Source of the DNA: GCA-2711565 sp963664245
GTDB taxonomy: Bacteria > Bacteroidota > Bacteroidia > Bacteroidales > GCA-2711565
Direction of reading: 5' to 3'
DNA length: 64,000 nt
Assembly: GCA_963664245.1 (NCBI GenBank)
Contig: OY760934.1
Coordinates: 1,054,001 to 1,118,000, forward strand
The position numbers and the translations under genes are program-made. The notes beneath the pieces were generated by a model, which did no database searches, had not been told where the DNA came from, and saw nothing but the letters and a program-made list of their open reading frames with translations. How positions within the stretch are numbered: the stretch's first letter is position 1; each line of letters starts with the position of its first letter. Of the stretch, positions 35,928 through 44,523 are shown in pieces.

Positions 35928-35935
35928 ACTTTTGC
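35928..35935 (+). promoter_or_regulatory. candidate -7 box
   Basis: TACTTTTG fits TAnnTTTG, 16 bases before the ATG of the following small gene. Confidence 0.45.
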
Positions 35936-35950
35936 CAAAATCCTGAAACA

Positions 35951-36265
35951 ATGAAGCTAAAAATTATCAACGATATTAAAAAAGCCTTTGAAACGGTTCT
36001 GGAAAACGATTCTTCGGTTAAGCATCTGATTACTGATTACGAATCGGCCGTTCAGGCATTGCAATTCATTGAAAAAGAAAAAGAAATGCGGATAAAGTTC
36101 CCGGAAATCTGGAAAATGCAACACACGCAAAGCAAGGAAAATCTGGAAATTTTAAAACAGCAATTGAGTGACACAGGCACAAAAAACAAGATCGATATCG
36201 AAGGTATTTTTAAAGAACACGAAAATAAAAGTTTAAGTCAGGAAGATTTCAGGAATATGGCGTAA
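35951..36265 (+). CDS. hypothetical protein, helical
   Basis: A 104-residue protein that I do not recognise. It is almost wholly alpha-helical by composition: charged, rich in Lys and Glu, with no Cys, no signal peptide and no membrane segment. A possible coiled coil covers about 45-75 (EKEKEMRIKFPEIWKMQ and the following LEILKQQL). It sits between dnaE (divergent) and rpsP (same strand, 94 bases ahead). A consensus promoter box and a normal codon pattern support it as a real gene. A coupling to the ribosomal genes after it is possible but not shown. Confidence 0.6.
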   Translation: MKLKIINDIKKAFETVLENDSSVKHLITDYESAVQALQFIEKEKEMRIKFPEIWKMQHTQSKENLEILKQQLSDTGTKNKIDIEGIFKEHENKSLSQEDFRNMA

Positions 36266-36359
36266 AGAAAATCAGCTTTTTGCTTTCATTATTCAAAAAA
36301 TAATCAGATATTTGCAGCCATTTTTCACATATTAACGTAAATAATTAAAATTAAACATT

Positions 36360-37085
36360 ATGCCAGCAAGAATCAGATTAGCACGTCATGGTAAAAAAGG
36401 CAGACCTTTTTATCATATCGTGGTAGCGGATGGTCGTGCACCTCGGGATGGAAGATTTATTGAGAAGATTGGCACATACAATCCATTAACAAAACCTGCT
36501 GATATCGAGATTGATATTGACAAAGCCGTGGATTGGTTAGTGAAAGGCGCGCAACCCTCAGACACAGTAAGAGCGATTTTATCTTACAAAGGGGTTATGT
36601 ACAAAAACCATTTATTAAAAGGTGTTAAAAAAGGCGCATTAACTGAAGAACAAGCAGAAGAAAAATTCCAGGTTTGGATGAAAGAAAAAGAAGCAAAAGT
36701 CAATGGAACAATTTCTGCAAACATGAACGAACTTCAGGCTGAAAAGAAAAAACGCTTAGAAGCAGAAGCCAAAATTAAAGAAGAAAGAGCTGCTGAAATT
36801 TCTAAACGTAAAGCTGAAGAATCCGGAATTACCGAAGAAGCTCCTGCAAGCGAAGAAGAAACTCCAATTGAAGCAGAAGTAGAAACCACTGAAGCTCCGG
36901 TAGCAGAAGAAACTCCAGCAGAGGAACCTAAAGCTGAGGAAGCCCCTGTTGAAGAAGCTCCTGAAGCAGTAGAAGAAACTAAAGCTGAAGCTCCTGCAGA
37001 AGAGGTAAAAGAAGAAGCCCCTGAAGTAGCAAAAGAACCAAAAGCTGAAGAAACACCAGCCGAGGAAGAGAAAAAAGAAGAATAG
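36360..37085 (+). CDS. rpsP: 30S ribosomal protein S16 with long acidic C-terminal tail
   Basis: Small-subunit ribosomal protein. Residues 1-80 are the S16 core: MPARIRLARHGKKGRPFYHI, ADGRAPRDGRFIEKIGTYNP and DWLVKGAQPSDTVRAIL. Bacteroidota S16 usually continues with a Lys-rich segment, here MKEKEAKVNGTISANMNELQ up to about 150. Beyond that, about 90 residues are almost only Glu, Ala, Pro, Val and Lys (EAPVEEAPEAVEETKAEAPA is typical), giving 241 residues against roughly 80-90 in E. coli. The tail is surely disordered and probably projects from the ribosome. rimM follows, the usual order rpsP-rimM. Confidence 0.95.
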   Translation: MPARIRLARHGKKGRPFYHIVVADGRAPRDGRFIEKIGTYNPLTKPADIEIDIDKAVDWLVKGAQPSDTVRAILSYKGVMYKNHLLKGVKKGALTEEQAEEKFQVWMKEKEAKVNGTISANMNELQAEKKKRLEAEAKIKEERAAEISKRKAEESGITEEAPASEEETPIEAEVETTEAPVAEETPAEEPKAEEAPVEEAPEAVEETKAEAPAEEVKEEAPEVAKEPKAEETPAEEEKKEE

Positions 37086-37105
37086 ATTTTTTCTATACAA
37101 AACAT

Positions 37106-37140
37106 AAAAGAGGTTGTCAGGAGGCAGCCTCTTTTTTTTT
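37106..37140 (+). terminator. rpsP terminator
   Basis: 11-bp stem 37106-37116 / 37125-37135 (AAAAGAGGTTG against CAGCCTCTTTT, one G-T pair), 8-base loop, and a run of T. rimM therefore has its own promoter. Confidence 0.88.
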
Positions 37141-37164
37141 GCGAGTTTCAAAACCCCATTTTAT

Positions 37165-37172
37165 TAAATTTG
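37165..37172 (+). promoter_or_regulatory. rimM promoter -7 box
   Basis: TAAATTTG fits TAnnTTTG exactly, 13 bases before the rimM ATG. Confidence 0.5.
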
Positions 37173-37185
37173 TAAAAAATCTTTC

Positions 37186-37728
37186 ATGGAACACAAAGAC
37201 TATTTCTATCTCGGATACCTCAGCAAAGCCGTGGGGAACAAAGGCGAAATTTCGGCAGTTTTTGAAACCGACCAGCCGGAAAACTACGCTCATCTTTCGA
37301 TGGTTTTTGTAGATTTAAAAGGCAGCCTCATCCCCTACCAAATCCAAAACATCAACTTTAAGGGCAACAAAACACACATCAAATTTGAAGATATTGACAA
37401 CACCGAGAAAGCTGTTTTTTTGGGCGGATGCAGCCTCTACCTCCCCCTTTCCATGCTACCCAAACTAAAAGGAAACAATTTTTATTACCACGAAATTATC
37501 GGCTTTGAAGTGGAAGACAAAACACAAGGTCCCATCGGAACAATCCAAAGCGTGATCGACCAAAGCGCGCAGGCTATTTTCCAGATTGATAAAGATGGAA
37601 CTGAAATTTTAATCCCAATCGCAGATGACATCATTACTAAGGTTGACCGAAAGAAAAAGAAAATTCACATTGTTGCACCAGAGGGATTGATTGATCTTTA
37701 CCTCGGCGATGAAACAATGAAACAATGA
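37186..37728 (+). CDS. rimM: 16S rRNA processing protein RimM
   Basis: A 180-residue assembly factor of the 30S subunit head. The N-terminal domain begins YLGYLSKAVGNKGEISAVF, matching the GkI.k.hGlkGelkv pattern of RimM, and the C-terminal PRC-barrel contains YYHEIIGFEVED, GPIGTIQSVIDQ and the ILIPIADDIITKVDRKKKKI end. It works with S19 and follows rpsP, though not with trmD, as in most genomes. The stop codon lies inside an 8-bp tandem repeat (AAACAATG three times), so its last residues MKQ come from the repeat. Confidence 0.93.
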   Translation: MEHKDYFYLGYLSKAVGNKGEISAVFETDQPENYAHLSMVFVDLKGSLIPYQIQNINFKGNKTHIKFEDIDNTEKAVFLGGCSLYLPLSMLPKLKGNNFYYHEIIGFEVEDKTQGPIGTIQSVIDQSAQAIFQIDKDGTEILIPIADDIITKVDRKKKKIHIVAPEGLIDLYLGDETMKQ

Positions 37729-37735
37729 AACAATG
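37712..37735 (+). repeat. tandem AAACAATG x3 at the rimM/trmN6 junction
   Basis: Three exact head-to-tail copies of an 8-bp unit carry the rimM stop codon and the trmN6 ATG (37733). Because 8 is not a multiple of 3, loss or gain of a unit would change the rimM C-terminus and the spacing of the next start. Confidence 0.85.
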
Positions 37736-38434
37736 GGATTTAGGTTCAAACAATTTAAGGTTGAAGACGACCGTTCCACCATGAAAGTGGGAACCGATGC
37801 GGTTTTGCTGGGAGCCTGGGCCGATGCCGGTTCAGCCAAAAACATGCTTGAAATCGGAACCGGATCGGGAGTGATAGCCCTGATGCTGGCCCAGCGGAGC
37901 GAGGCAAAAATTGAGGCCATCGACATTGACAAAAACAGCATTGAACAAGCCCACGAAAATTTCCAGAATTCCCCCTGGGCAAACCGGCTAAATGCGATTG
38001 ATTCATCTTTAAAAGATTTCTGCAAAACCTCAAGCGAAAAATTTGAGGTGATTGTCAGCAATCCGCCGTTTTTCAACAATTCGCTGACCTCGCCCAAACA
38101 AAAGAAAACCCGCTCAAAACATACCGGCGAATTGAGCTACGAAGATTTACTGCATGGAATCGTTCATTTTTTGGCTCCCAACGGAAACGTTTTTTTAATC
38201 CTCCCCCATACCGAAAGCACGATTTTTGTGAAGCTCGCACAGCAAAACCATCTTTATGTAAACAAAGAATTATTAATCCGCCCAAAAAAAGAAAAAGCCG
38301 CCAACCGGGTTTTGATGGAACTCAGTTTCCGGGAAACAGAAAAAGAAAGCACCGAAATTTATTTGCGTGAAGCCGACAACAGTTTCTCCAAAGCATACAG
38401 CAATCTTTGCCAGGATTATTACCTCGACAAATAA
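37733..38434 (+). CDS. trmN6: tRNA1(Val) (adenine-37-N6)-methyltransferase
   Basis: A 233-residue SAM-dependent methyltransferase of the YfiC/TrmN6 family. The start FRFKQFKVEDDRSTMKVGTD ends the first helix, motif I is LEIGTGSGVIALMLAQ, the acidic loop is EAIDIDKN, and the N6-adenine NPPFF motif is near residue 113. The family methylates A37 of tRNA1(Val). It starts 4 bases after the rimM stop and is clearly coupled to it. The conserved N-terminus and NPPF support a true TrmN6 and not a generic DNA methylase. Confidence 0.9.
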   Translation: MGFRFKQFKVEDDRSTMKVGTDAVLLGAWADAGSAKNMLEIGTGSGVIALMLAQRSEAKIEAIDIDKNSIEQAHENFQNSPWANRLNAIDSSLKDFCKTSSEKFEVIVSNPPFFNNSLTSPKQKKTRSKHTGELSYEDLLHGIVHFLAPNGNVFLILPHTESTIFVKLAQQNHLYVNKELLIRPKKEKAANRVLMELSFRETEKESTEIYLREADNSFSKAYSNLCQDYYLDK

Positions 38435-38500
38435 TCTATTTTACAAACAAACCATTTGACTTCAAGTAGATTTCATTATCTTGCAATAAAAATTCTGCTT

Positions 38501-39298
38501 ATGAAAACGATCATAAAAACCCTTATTTTTTCGTTATTTATTGCTTTCATTTTTTCGTGTACTTCCAATGAACCTACACTTACCATTGCCCTTTCAAAAG
38601 GACACCCCGTTAAATCGTATAAAAATTATTACACCTGGATAAGCAGCATGGATTCTACAGCCAACGTTGTAGAGATGTACAATCGCAAGCTGGATGAGGC
38701 TTTGGCTGAACTGGAAAAATGCGATGCTTTAATTGTTACCGGCGGAGCCGATGTCTATCCCGGAGAATTTGGCAAAGAGGCCGATACTGCCCGTTGCGGG
38801 AAATTTGATTTCAAACGCGATACCCTCGAATTTGCTTTGATTAAAAAAGCTCTTGAATTAGAAATGCCCATCTTTGGCATTTGCCGTGGCGAACAAATCA
38901 TCAACGTTGCTTTTGGGGGATCACTGATTATCGATATTCCAACAGATCACCCTGATACAAGTGTAAAACACCGCATCAAAGAATGGAAAAAATGTTTTCA
39001 TGATGTTACGGTAGAACCCGGCAGCAAACTCGCCTGGGCCAGCGGAGTGACTTTTGGGAACGTCACCTCCAACCATCACCAGGCTATTGATCGTTTAGCC
39101 GACGATTTAAAGGTTTCTGCCCGTGCAACCGACGGCATCATTGAAGCAGTGGAATGGAAGAATCCCGAAGGAAAATCGTTTTTAATGGCCGTGCAATGGC
39201 ATCCCGAACGAATGGAAAAAGACAATCCGCTCTCGTGGAACCTGTTGGAGTTATTACTTCTTGAAGCCAAAAGATACCGAGAAACAAAGTTGGATTAA
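38501..39298 (+). CDS. gamma-glutamyl-gamma-aminobutyrate hydrolase family (C26) lipoprotein
   Basis: A 265-residue exported C26 amidohydrolase. I use the ATG at 38501 (MKTIIKTLIFSLFIAFIFSC), where the signal ends in a lipobox Cys near residue 20; the frame upstream is not needed. The class I glutamine amidotransferase core shows DALIVTGGADVYPGEFG, the nucleophile in GICRGEQIINVAFGG (Cys about 128), and the His-Glu pair in VQWHPERM. PuuD-like enzymes hydrolyse gamma-glutamyl bonds. Lipidation is unusual for that class but is known for several Bacteroidota homologues. It stands alone. Confidence 0.82.
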   Translation: MKTIIKTLIFSLFIAFIFSCTSNEPTLTIALSKGHPVKSYKNYYTWISSMDSTANVVEMYNRKLDEALAELEKCDALIVTGGADVYPGEFGKEADTARCGKFDFKRDTLEFALIKKALELEMPIFGICRGEQIINVAFGGSLIIDIPTDHPDTSVKHRIKEWKKCFHDVTVEPGSKLAWASGVTFGNVTSNHHQAIDRLADDLKVSARATDGIIEAVEWKNPEGKSFLMAVQWHPERMEKDNPLSWNLLELLLLEAKRYRETKLD

Positions 39299-39406
39299 GC
39301 GAGAGATAAGGTTCGTCTTGATACTTGTATCTCGAATCTATAATTTCACAAACTTCACGCAACTATTTATAAAATATATTCATCTTATATATTAATTAAC
39401 CAAATT

Positions 39407-40651
39407 ATGCAAAAGATGAAAAAATTTACCCTATCCGTTTTCTTATTTGCCAGCCTGAGCTTTTTCTCATGCAGCAAAACCAATACTGATATTAATCCGA
39501 TGGATGAGATCAACACGTTAATTAGCACTCCAAAATCCATGGAAATAGTAAGTGCGAACAACGAATTCGCTTTTGATTTCTTTAAAAAAGTATATAAAAA
39601 CGAAACCGAAGAAAACTTTATGGTTTCGCCGGTCAGTCTTTCGCTGGCACTTGGAATGACCTACAACGGAGCTGACGGGGATACCAAAACCGCTTTCGAA
39701 AATATTTTTAAATACAACAAGAGCACCCAGGAAATCAATGAGTTTAACAAAAACCTGATTAGCAAATTATCGAGCAACCAGGATGGCTCGGTCATGGAAA
39801 TTGCAAATTCCATTTGGATCGAACAGAATTTCCCGGTAAAAGAGGATTTCATACAAACCAACCAAACCTATTTTGATGCCGAAGTACAGAACCTCGATTT
39901 TTCGAATGCAAATTCCGTTAACACGATTAACAGCTGGGTATCGGGAAAAACGCATGATAAAATTCCGGAAATTATCACTGAAATCAGTTCGGATGCCGTC
40001 ATGTTTTTGATTAACGCCTTGTATTTTAATGCAAGCTGGAAATACGAATTTGATCCGGAAGATACTGAGAGTGCGGTTTTCAATACCGGATCGGGCACAA
40101 AAAATGTGGAGATGATGACGCATACATCAACCCTGGCATTTGCACAAAATGATTTGTTTACTTCGGTGGTTCTGCCTTACGAACAAGAAAAATTCAGCAT
40201 GGTTATTTTACTGCCAAACGAAGGAAAATCGACCGATGATATTGCAGACGAACTAAACCAGGAAAACTGGAACAACTGGCAAAATGCTTACGACTCTACC
40301 AAAATTGCTTTATACCTGCCAAAATTCAAATTATCATACAAAAACAAACTAAACGACGAATTAATCGAACTGGGGCTTGGCAATGCTTTTAGCCCGACTT
40401 TGGCAAATTTTAGCAAAATTAGCGACATAAGTACATTCATCTCCTTTGTACTCCAAAAAACCTTTATTGATGTAAATGAAGAAGGAACCGAAGCTGCGGC
40501 AGTCACTATAGTTGGGATTGAATACACATCAATTGGTGGAGGAGCCCGGGAATTTAATGTTAACAAACCTTTTATTTACCTGATTAAAGAAAACCTGACC
40601 GGTTCCATTTGTTTTATGGGGAAGGTAGGCTCGCCTGAATACCAAGACTAA
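39407..40651 (+). CDS. serpin family protease inhibitor, lipoprotein
   Basis: A 414-residue serpin. The signal ends in FFSC (Cys about 22), so it is a lipoprotein facing the periplasm or the surface. The fold is clear: FAFDFFKKVYKNETEENFMVSPVS (in parts), SLALGMTYNGADGDT, NALYFNASWKYEFD, and the hinge VNEEGTEAAAVTIV before the reactive loop. The C-terminal VNKPFIYLIKENLTGSICFMGKV is intact, so it is likely an active inhibitor that traps serine or cysteine proteases. The P1 residue cannot be fixed with confidence. A terminator follows. Such serpins in gut and marine Bacteroidota may counter host or predator proteases (inference). Confidence 0.92.
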   Translation: MQKMKKFTLSVFLFASLSFFSCSKTNTDINPMDEINTLISTPKSMEIVSANNEFAFDFFKKVYKNETEENFMVSPVSLSLALGMTYNGADGDTKTAFENIFKYNKSTQEINEFNKNLISKLSSNQDGSVMEIANSIWIEQNFPVKEDFIQTNQTYFDAEVQNLDFSNANSVNTINSWVSGKTHDKIPEIITEISSDAVMFLINALYFNASWKYEFDPEDTESAVFNTGSGTKNVEMMTHTSTLAFAQNDLFTSVVLPYEQEKFSMVILLPNEGKSTDDIADELNQENWNNWQNAYDSTKIALYLPKFKLSYKNKLNDELIELGLGNAFSPTLANFSKISDISTFISFVLQKTFIDVNEEGTEAAAVTIVGIEYTSIGGGAREFNVNKPFIYLIKENLTGSICFMGKVGSPEYQD

Positions 40652-40678
40652 AAACACCCGTTGATTTCCAAACTTTCC

Positions 40679-40719
40679 AACACCAAACAGTTTCATGAAA
40701 CTGTTTGGTGTTTTTTTAT
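40679..40719 (+). terminator. serpin terminator, perfect palindrome
   Basis: Bases 40681-40710 are a perfect 30-base palindrome (CACCAAACAGTTTCA and its reverse complement with almost no loop), followed by eight T. The hairpin must open at its centre, where CATG lies. Confidence 0.9.
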
Positions 40720-40760
40720 AAATAAACTATTTGGTAATTGAATATTTTAATAGGAAAAAC

Positions 40761-40768
40761 TAACTTTG
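40761..40768 (+). promoter_or_regulatory. -7 box of the ZIP transporter gene
   Basis: TAACTTTG fits TAnnTTTG, 22 bases before the start codon at 40790, with TTG at 40738 as a candidate upstream element. Confidence 0.5.
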
Positions 40769-40789
40769 TCTTAATCTCATTCAAAACCA

Positions 40790-41611
40790 ATGCTAATGAA
40801 CTTAGAATTTTTACTTGAATACAACCCGGTTTTATTGGCTTTAGTCGCGACCTTATTTACCTGGTTCCTGACCGCTGCCGGTTCGTCCATGGTTTTTTTC
40901 TTCAAAAAAATCAACCAACGGGTATTAAATTCCATGTTGGGCTTTGCAGCCGGGGTAATGATTGCCGCAAGTTTTTGGTCGCTGCTGAGCCCTGCAATCA
41001 ATATGTCCGAAGAACGTGGAATGATCCCATGGGTACCAGCCGTTGTTGGCTTCCTGGCCGGAGGTGCTTTCCTTTTCGGGATCGACAAAATCTTGCCCCA
41101 CCTTCACCTAGGGCTTTCTACCGAAAAAGCCGAAGGCATCAGCACAACCTGGCACCGCAGCATATTGCTTGTGCTGGCAATCACTTTGCACAATATTCCT
41201 GAAGGTTTAGCGGTAGGAGTTGCTTTCGGAGCCTTGGCCAGCAATTCAGATCCGGCAATCATAGCGGGAGCTGTTGCACTTGCTTTTGGCATCGGGTTAC
41301 AAAACTTTCCGGAAGGAGCCGCGGTATCTATTCCACTAAGACGGGAAGGATTTTCGCGACTAAAAGCATTTAATTACGGGCAATTATCCGGGATAGTTGA
41401 ACCCATGGCCGGGGTTCTTGGCGCATACCTTGTTTTGCAAATGGCACCTATTCTTCCGTATGCTTTATCTTTTGCTGCCGGAGCCATGATTTTCGTAGTA
41501 GTTGAAGAACTTATCCCCGAATCACAGCGCGGAAACGAAACCGATTATTCATCCATTGGAGCCATGTTTGGATTTGCAACCATGATGCTGATGGATGTAG
41601 CACTGGGGTAA
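40790..41611 (+). CDS. ZIP family metal transporter
   Basis: A 273-residue inner-membrane transporter with eight hydrophobic segments. The metal path is shown by LVLAITLHNIPEGLAVGVAFG in membrane segment 4 (His, Asn, Pro-Glu) and FGIGLQNFPEGAAVSIPLRREG in segment 5. The His of segment 5 found in many ZIPs is replaced by Gln-Asn here, as in ZupT-like members. It imports zinc, iron or manganese; specificity is not readable. The loop between segments 3 and 4 is short and has no His cluster. Monocistronic. Confidence 0.92.
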   Translation: MLMNLEFLLEYNPVLLALVATLFTWFLTAAGSSMVFFFKKINQRVLNSMLGFAAGVMIAASFWSLLSPAINMSEERGMIPWVPAVVGFLAGGAFLFGIDKILPHLHLGLSTEKAEGISTTWHRSILLVLAITLHNIPEGLAVGVAFGALASNSDPAIIAGAVALAFGIGLQNFPEGAAVSIPLRREGFSRLKAFNYGQLSGIVEPMAGVLGAYLVLQMAPILPYALSFAAGAMIFVVVEELIPESQRGNETDYSSIGAMFGFATMMLMDVALG

Positions 41612-41638
41612 ATAATAATAAACAAGACATGAATACAA

Positions 41639-41681
41639 AATCCCAATGATCAAAAAACTTTAAATTTCGGTCATTGGGATT
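41639..41681. terminator. hairpin between the ZIP and cupin genes
   Basis: 11-bp stem AATCCCAATGA (41639-41649) / TCATTGGGATT (41671-41681) lies between convergent genes; the T tracts on either side are weak. Confidence 0.55.
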
Positions 41682-41708
41682 CTCATTTTACAACTTAAAA
41701 CGTCAAGT

Positions 41709-42194
41709 TTATTTTGTCAGTCGTTCAATCAAAATTTCATGATCCGGGTATTCCGAAAGCAATCGGCTTCTCTCCCCCATTTCAAAATCTTCAAAATCAA
41801 AACCGGGAGCAACCGTACAGCCCACCAAAGCAAAGGAATTCTTATCTTTCAACTCAGCAGCAAACCAGGTGTTTTTAGGAACAATTTGCATGGGATTGTT
41901 TTTATCCAAAAGCAATTCTTCCAATTTCCCTTTTTTGTCGATCACATAAATTACAATGGATTTGCCGTCATAAAAATGCCAGATTTCGTCGGATTTAATG
42001 CGGTGAAAAGCCGAAAAAATTTCCTTCTCCAGCAAATAATAAATAGCAGTGTTTATCGAGCGAATACCAGTTCGTTGCAAAGGAAGCAACTCGGCAACCA
42101 CCTCCTCGGTTGAGCGGTACACTTCTTTGTAATACCCGCTTTCGGGATGAGGGAGCAATTCTAATTTTTCAATCCAATATTTAGCTGTTTTCAT
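41709..42194 (-). CDS. cupin domain protein (DUF985)
   Basis: A 161-residue cytoplasmic protein filled by a cupin_5/DUF985 domain: LLPHPESGYYKEVYRS, ISAFHRI-like FSAFHRIKSDEIWHFYDG, PKNTWFAAELKD and ALVGCTVAPGFDFEDFEMG. The HxxxxDE-WHFY pattern is the likely metal site. Related proteins are nucleoside-diphosphosugar epimerase-like or of unknown role. It starts one base before the stop of tex on the same strand, so they form an operon with tex first. The function is unknown. Confidence 0.85.
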   Translation of the reverse strand: MKTAKYWIEKLELLPHPESGYYKEVYRSTEEVVAELLPLQRTGIRSINTAIYYLLEKEIFSAFHRIKSDEIWHFYDGKSIVIYVIDKKGKLEELLLDKNNPMQIVPKNTWFAAELKDKNSFALVGCTVAPGFDFEDFEMGERSRLLSEYPDHEILIERLTK

Positions 42195-42195
42195 T

Positions 42196-44319
42196 TTAAT
42201 CGATCATTGAAAGTTGAATCCGTTTACGCGCCGTATCTACCCCGGTCACGGTTACCTGAACTTTTTGGTTCAATTTAACTACCTCGTTCGGGTCTTTTAC
42301 AAATCGGCTGGCCAGTTTACTGATGTGAACCAGTCCGTCCTGGTGTACACCAATATCCACGAAGGCCCCAAAATTAGTAATATTTGTCACAATGCCCGGA
42401 AGTTTCATTCCTTCGTACAAGTCTTTTATATCGTTCACGCCTTCGGCAAATTCAAAAAAATCGAACTTTTGGCGGGGATCACGGCCGGGTTTCGTCAATT
42501 CATCCACGATGTCTTTCAGGGTTGGCAACCCAACATTGTCTGTCACAAAATCCTGAAGTTTAAGCTTATCAACAGCTTCTTTGTTTTCGATTAATTCCTG
42601 CAAAGAACACCCGGCCTTTTTGGCCATTTTTTCCACAATTTCATATGATTCCGGGTGAACCGCACTTTTGTCAAGCGGATTTTCAGCATCCCTGATCCGT
42701 AAAAATCCGGCCGATTGTTCAAAGGCTTTTCCTCCGAAGCGGGAGATTTTCTTCAACTCCTCACGCGATCTGAAGGGGCCGTTTTCATTGCGGTAATCGA
42801 TGATTTTTTGCGCCAGGCTAGGTCCCAGTCCTGAAACATACGAAAGCAATTGCTTACTGGCAGTGTTCAATTCAACCCCTACCGAGTTCACGCAACTTTC
42901 AACCACCTCGCCCAATTTATCGTTCAAAAAAGTTTGATTTACATCGTGCTGATACTGCCCAACCCCAATAGATTTCGGATCAATTTTCACCAGCTCTGCC
43001 AAAGGATCCATCAAGCGGCGGCCAATGGATACCGCGCCACGGACGGTAACATCATATTCCGGGAATTCTTCGCGGGCAACCGAAGAAGCCGAATAAACCG
43101 AGGCCCCGCTCTCGTTCACCATCACAGCCGTTAATTTGCGGTCGAAACGGATGTGTTTAATCATGCGCTCGGTTTCGCGCCCGGCAGTTCCGTTACCAAT
43201 GGCAATGGCTTCAATTTTATACGCGCTCACCAAACTTTGAATTTTATTAATGGCCTGCTTGATTTCCATTTGCGGCTGGTGCGGGTAAATGGTTTCGTTG
43301 TGCAGCAACTGCCCCTGTTCGTCCAGGCAAACCACTTTGCAACCAGTTCTAAAACCGGGATCAATGGCTAAAATCCGCTTTTGTCCCAAGGGAGAAGCTA
43401 ACAATAACTGGCGCAAGTTTTCGGCAAACACCCGGATGGCTTCCTCATCGGCTTGTTCTTTTGCCAGGTTTCTAATTTCGGTTTCAAGCGATGGAGCCAG
43501 CAAACGTTTGTACGAATCTTTCATCGCAATTTCAACCTGTTCCGCAGATTCGCTATCATTTTTCACAAAAAGATCAAGTAAAATATCCAGGGCCTTGTCT
43601 TCATTTGGCGAAATTTTCAATTTTAAAAAGCCTTCATTTTCCCCGCGGAACATGGCTAAAATCCGGTGCGAAGGAGTTTCCATCAGATTCTCGTCCCAGT
43701 CATAATAAGTCTCGTATTTTTGCCCCTCAATTTCTTTTCCTTTCACTACGGAAGAAAACACCACCGCTTCGCGCTGATACAATTTACGAATCAATTTCCG
43801 CGCCTTTGCATCTTCATTGATCCATTCGGCAATAATATCCCGTGCGCCTTGCAAAGCTTCTTCTGTTTCGAGAACCTCATCCGAGAGATATTTTTCGGCT
43901 TCGCCCTCAACATCTATAAAATCCTGTTTAAAAATTAATTCAGCCAAAGGTTCCAAACCTTTTTCACGAGCAATACTGGCACGGGTTTTACGTTTGGGTT
44001 TGTACGGAAGGTATAAATCCTCCAGAACAGCCATGGTTTCAGCCGCCCAAATTTGGGCTTTTAACTCATCGGTAAGTTTGCCTTGCTCTTCAATAGATGC
44101 AAGAATGGCTTCCTTTCTTTTGTCCAATTCAACCAACTGAATATGCCGGTCGCGGATTTTGGTAATTTCCACCTCATCCAAACTCTGCGTTCTTTCTTTA
44201 CGATAACGGGCAATAAAGGGAACTGTTGCCCCCTGCGCCAATAGTTCCAGGGTATTTTTAACCTGTTCACTCTTCACTCCCAACTCAAGGGCTATTAAAT
44301 GATGATAATTCGTTTCCAT
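42196..44319 (-). CDS. tex: Tex family transcription accessory protein
   Basis: A 707-residue nucleic-acid-binding protein. The N-terminal Tex domain begins NTLELLAQGATVPFIARYRKE, the YqgF/RNase H-like domain is at about 320-450 (LAIDPGFRTGCKVVCLDEQG), helix-hairpin-helix motifs follow (SYVSGLGPSLAQKII and KKISRFGGKAFEQ), and an S1 RNA-binding domain closes it (PGIVTNITNFGAFVDIGV). Tex/Spt6-like proteins act in transcription and rRNA or toxin gene expression; the enzymatic role of the YqgF domain is not proven. The cupin gene follows with a 1-base gap. Confidence 0.94.
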   Translation of the reverse strand: METNYHHLIALELGVKSEQVKNTLELLAQGATVPFIARYRKERTQSLDEVEITKIRDRHIQLVELDKRKEAILASIEEQGKLTDELKAQIWAAETMAVLEDLYLPYKPKRKTRASIAREKGLEPLAELIFKQDFIDVEGEAEKYLSDEVLETEEALQGARDIIAEWINEDAKARKLIRKLYQREAVVFSSVVKGKEIEGQKYETYYDWDENLMETPSHRILAMFRGENEGFLKLKISPNEDKALDILLDLFVKNDSESAEQVEIAMKDSYKRLLAPSLETEIRNLAKEQADEEAIRVFAENLRQLLLASPLGQKRILAIDPGFRTGCKVVCLDEQGQLLHNETIYPHQPQMEIKQAINKIQSLVSAYKIEAIAIGNGTAGRETERMIKHIRFDRKLTAVMVNESGASVYSASSVAREEFPEYDVTVRGAVSIGRRLMDPLAELVKIDPKSIGVGQYQHDVNQTFLNDKLGEVVESCVNSVGVELNTASKQLLSYVSGLGPSLAQKIIDYRNENGPFRSREELKKISRFGGKAFEQSAGFLRIRDAENPLDKSAVHPESYEIVEKMAKKAGCSLQELIENKEAVDKLKLQDFVTDNVGLPTLKDIVDELTKPGRDPRQKFDFFEFAEGVNDIKDLYEGMKLPGIVTNITNFGAFVDIGVHQDGLVHISKLASRFVKDPNEVVKLNQKVQVTVTGVDTARKRIQLSMID

Positions 44320-44499
44320 CTCAAAAATTTTTCAAGCTAACAAGCAAAGATAAAAAGGATAGGGAATTTTGACCAAAAGCGGGATTCAATTTTATTAAAT
44401 GAATTGGGGGATTTATAAACAAAAAGCAAGTTTTAAAGCTTAACAAAGATTAACGTCGAGGTTTCAAAATAAATTCGGATTTTTGCGTTAATAAGCTAA

Positions 44500-44523
44500 G
44501 GGTGTCACCTTATAGTGACACCC
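44500..44523. promoter_or_regulatory. 9-6-9 inverted repeat between tex and the TlpA-like gene
   Basis: Perfect arms GGGTGTCAC (44500-44508) and GTGACACCC (44515-44523) with a 6-base spacer and no T tract, 33 bases upstream of the TlpA-like ATG in a divergent intergenic region: a candidate operator. Confidence 0.5.

Noticed and set aside
36734..37151. Long minus-strand frames opposite the S16 tail
   Set aside because: They are Ser/Ala- or Phe-rich products of the Glu/Ala-rich codon repetition on the other strand, a well-known artefact of low complexity.
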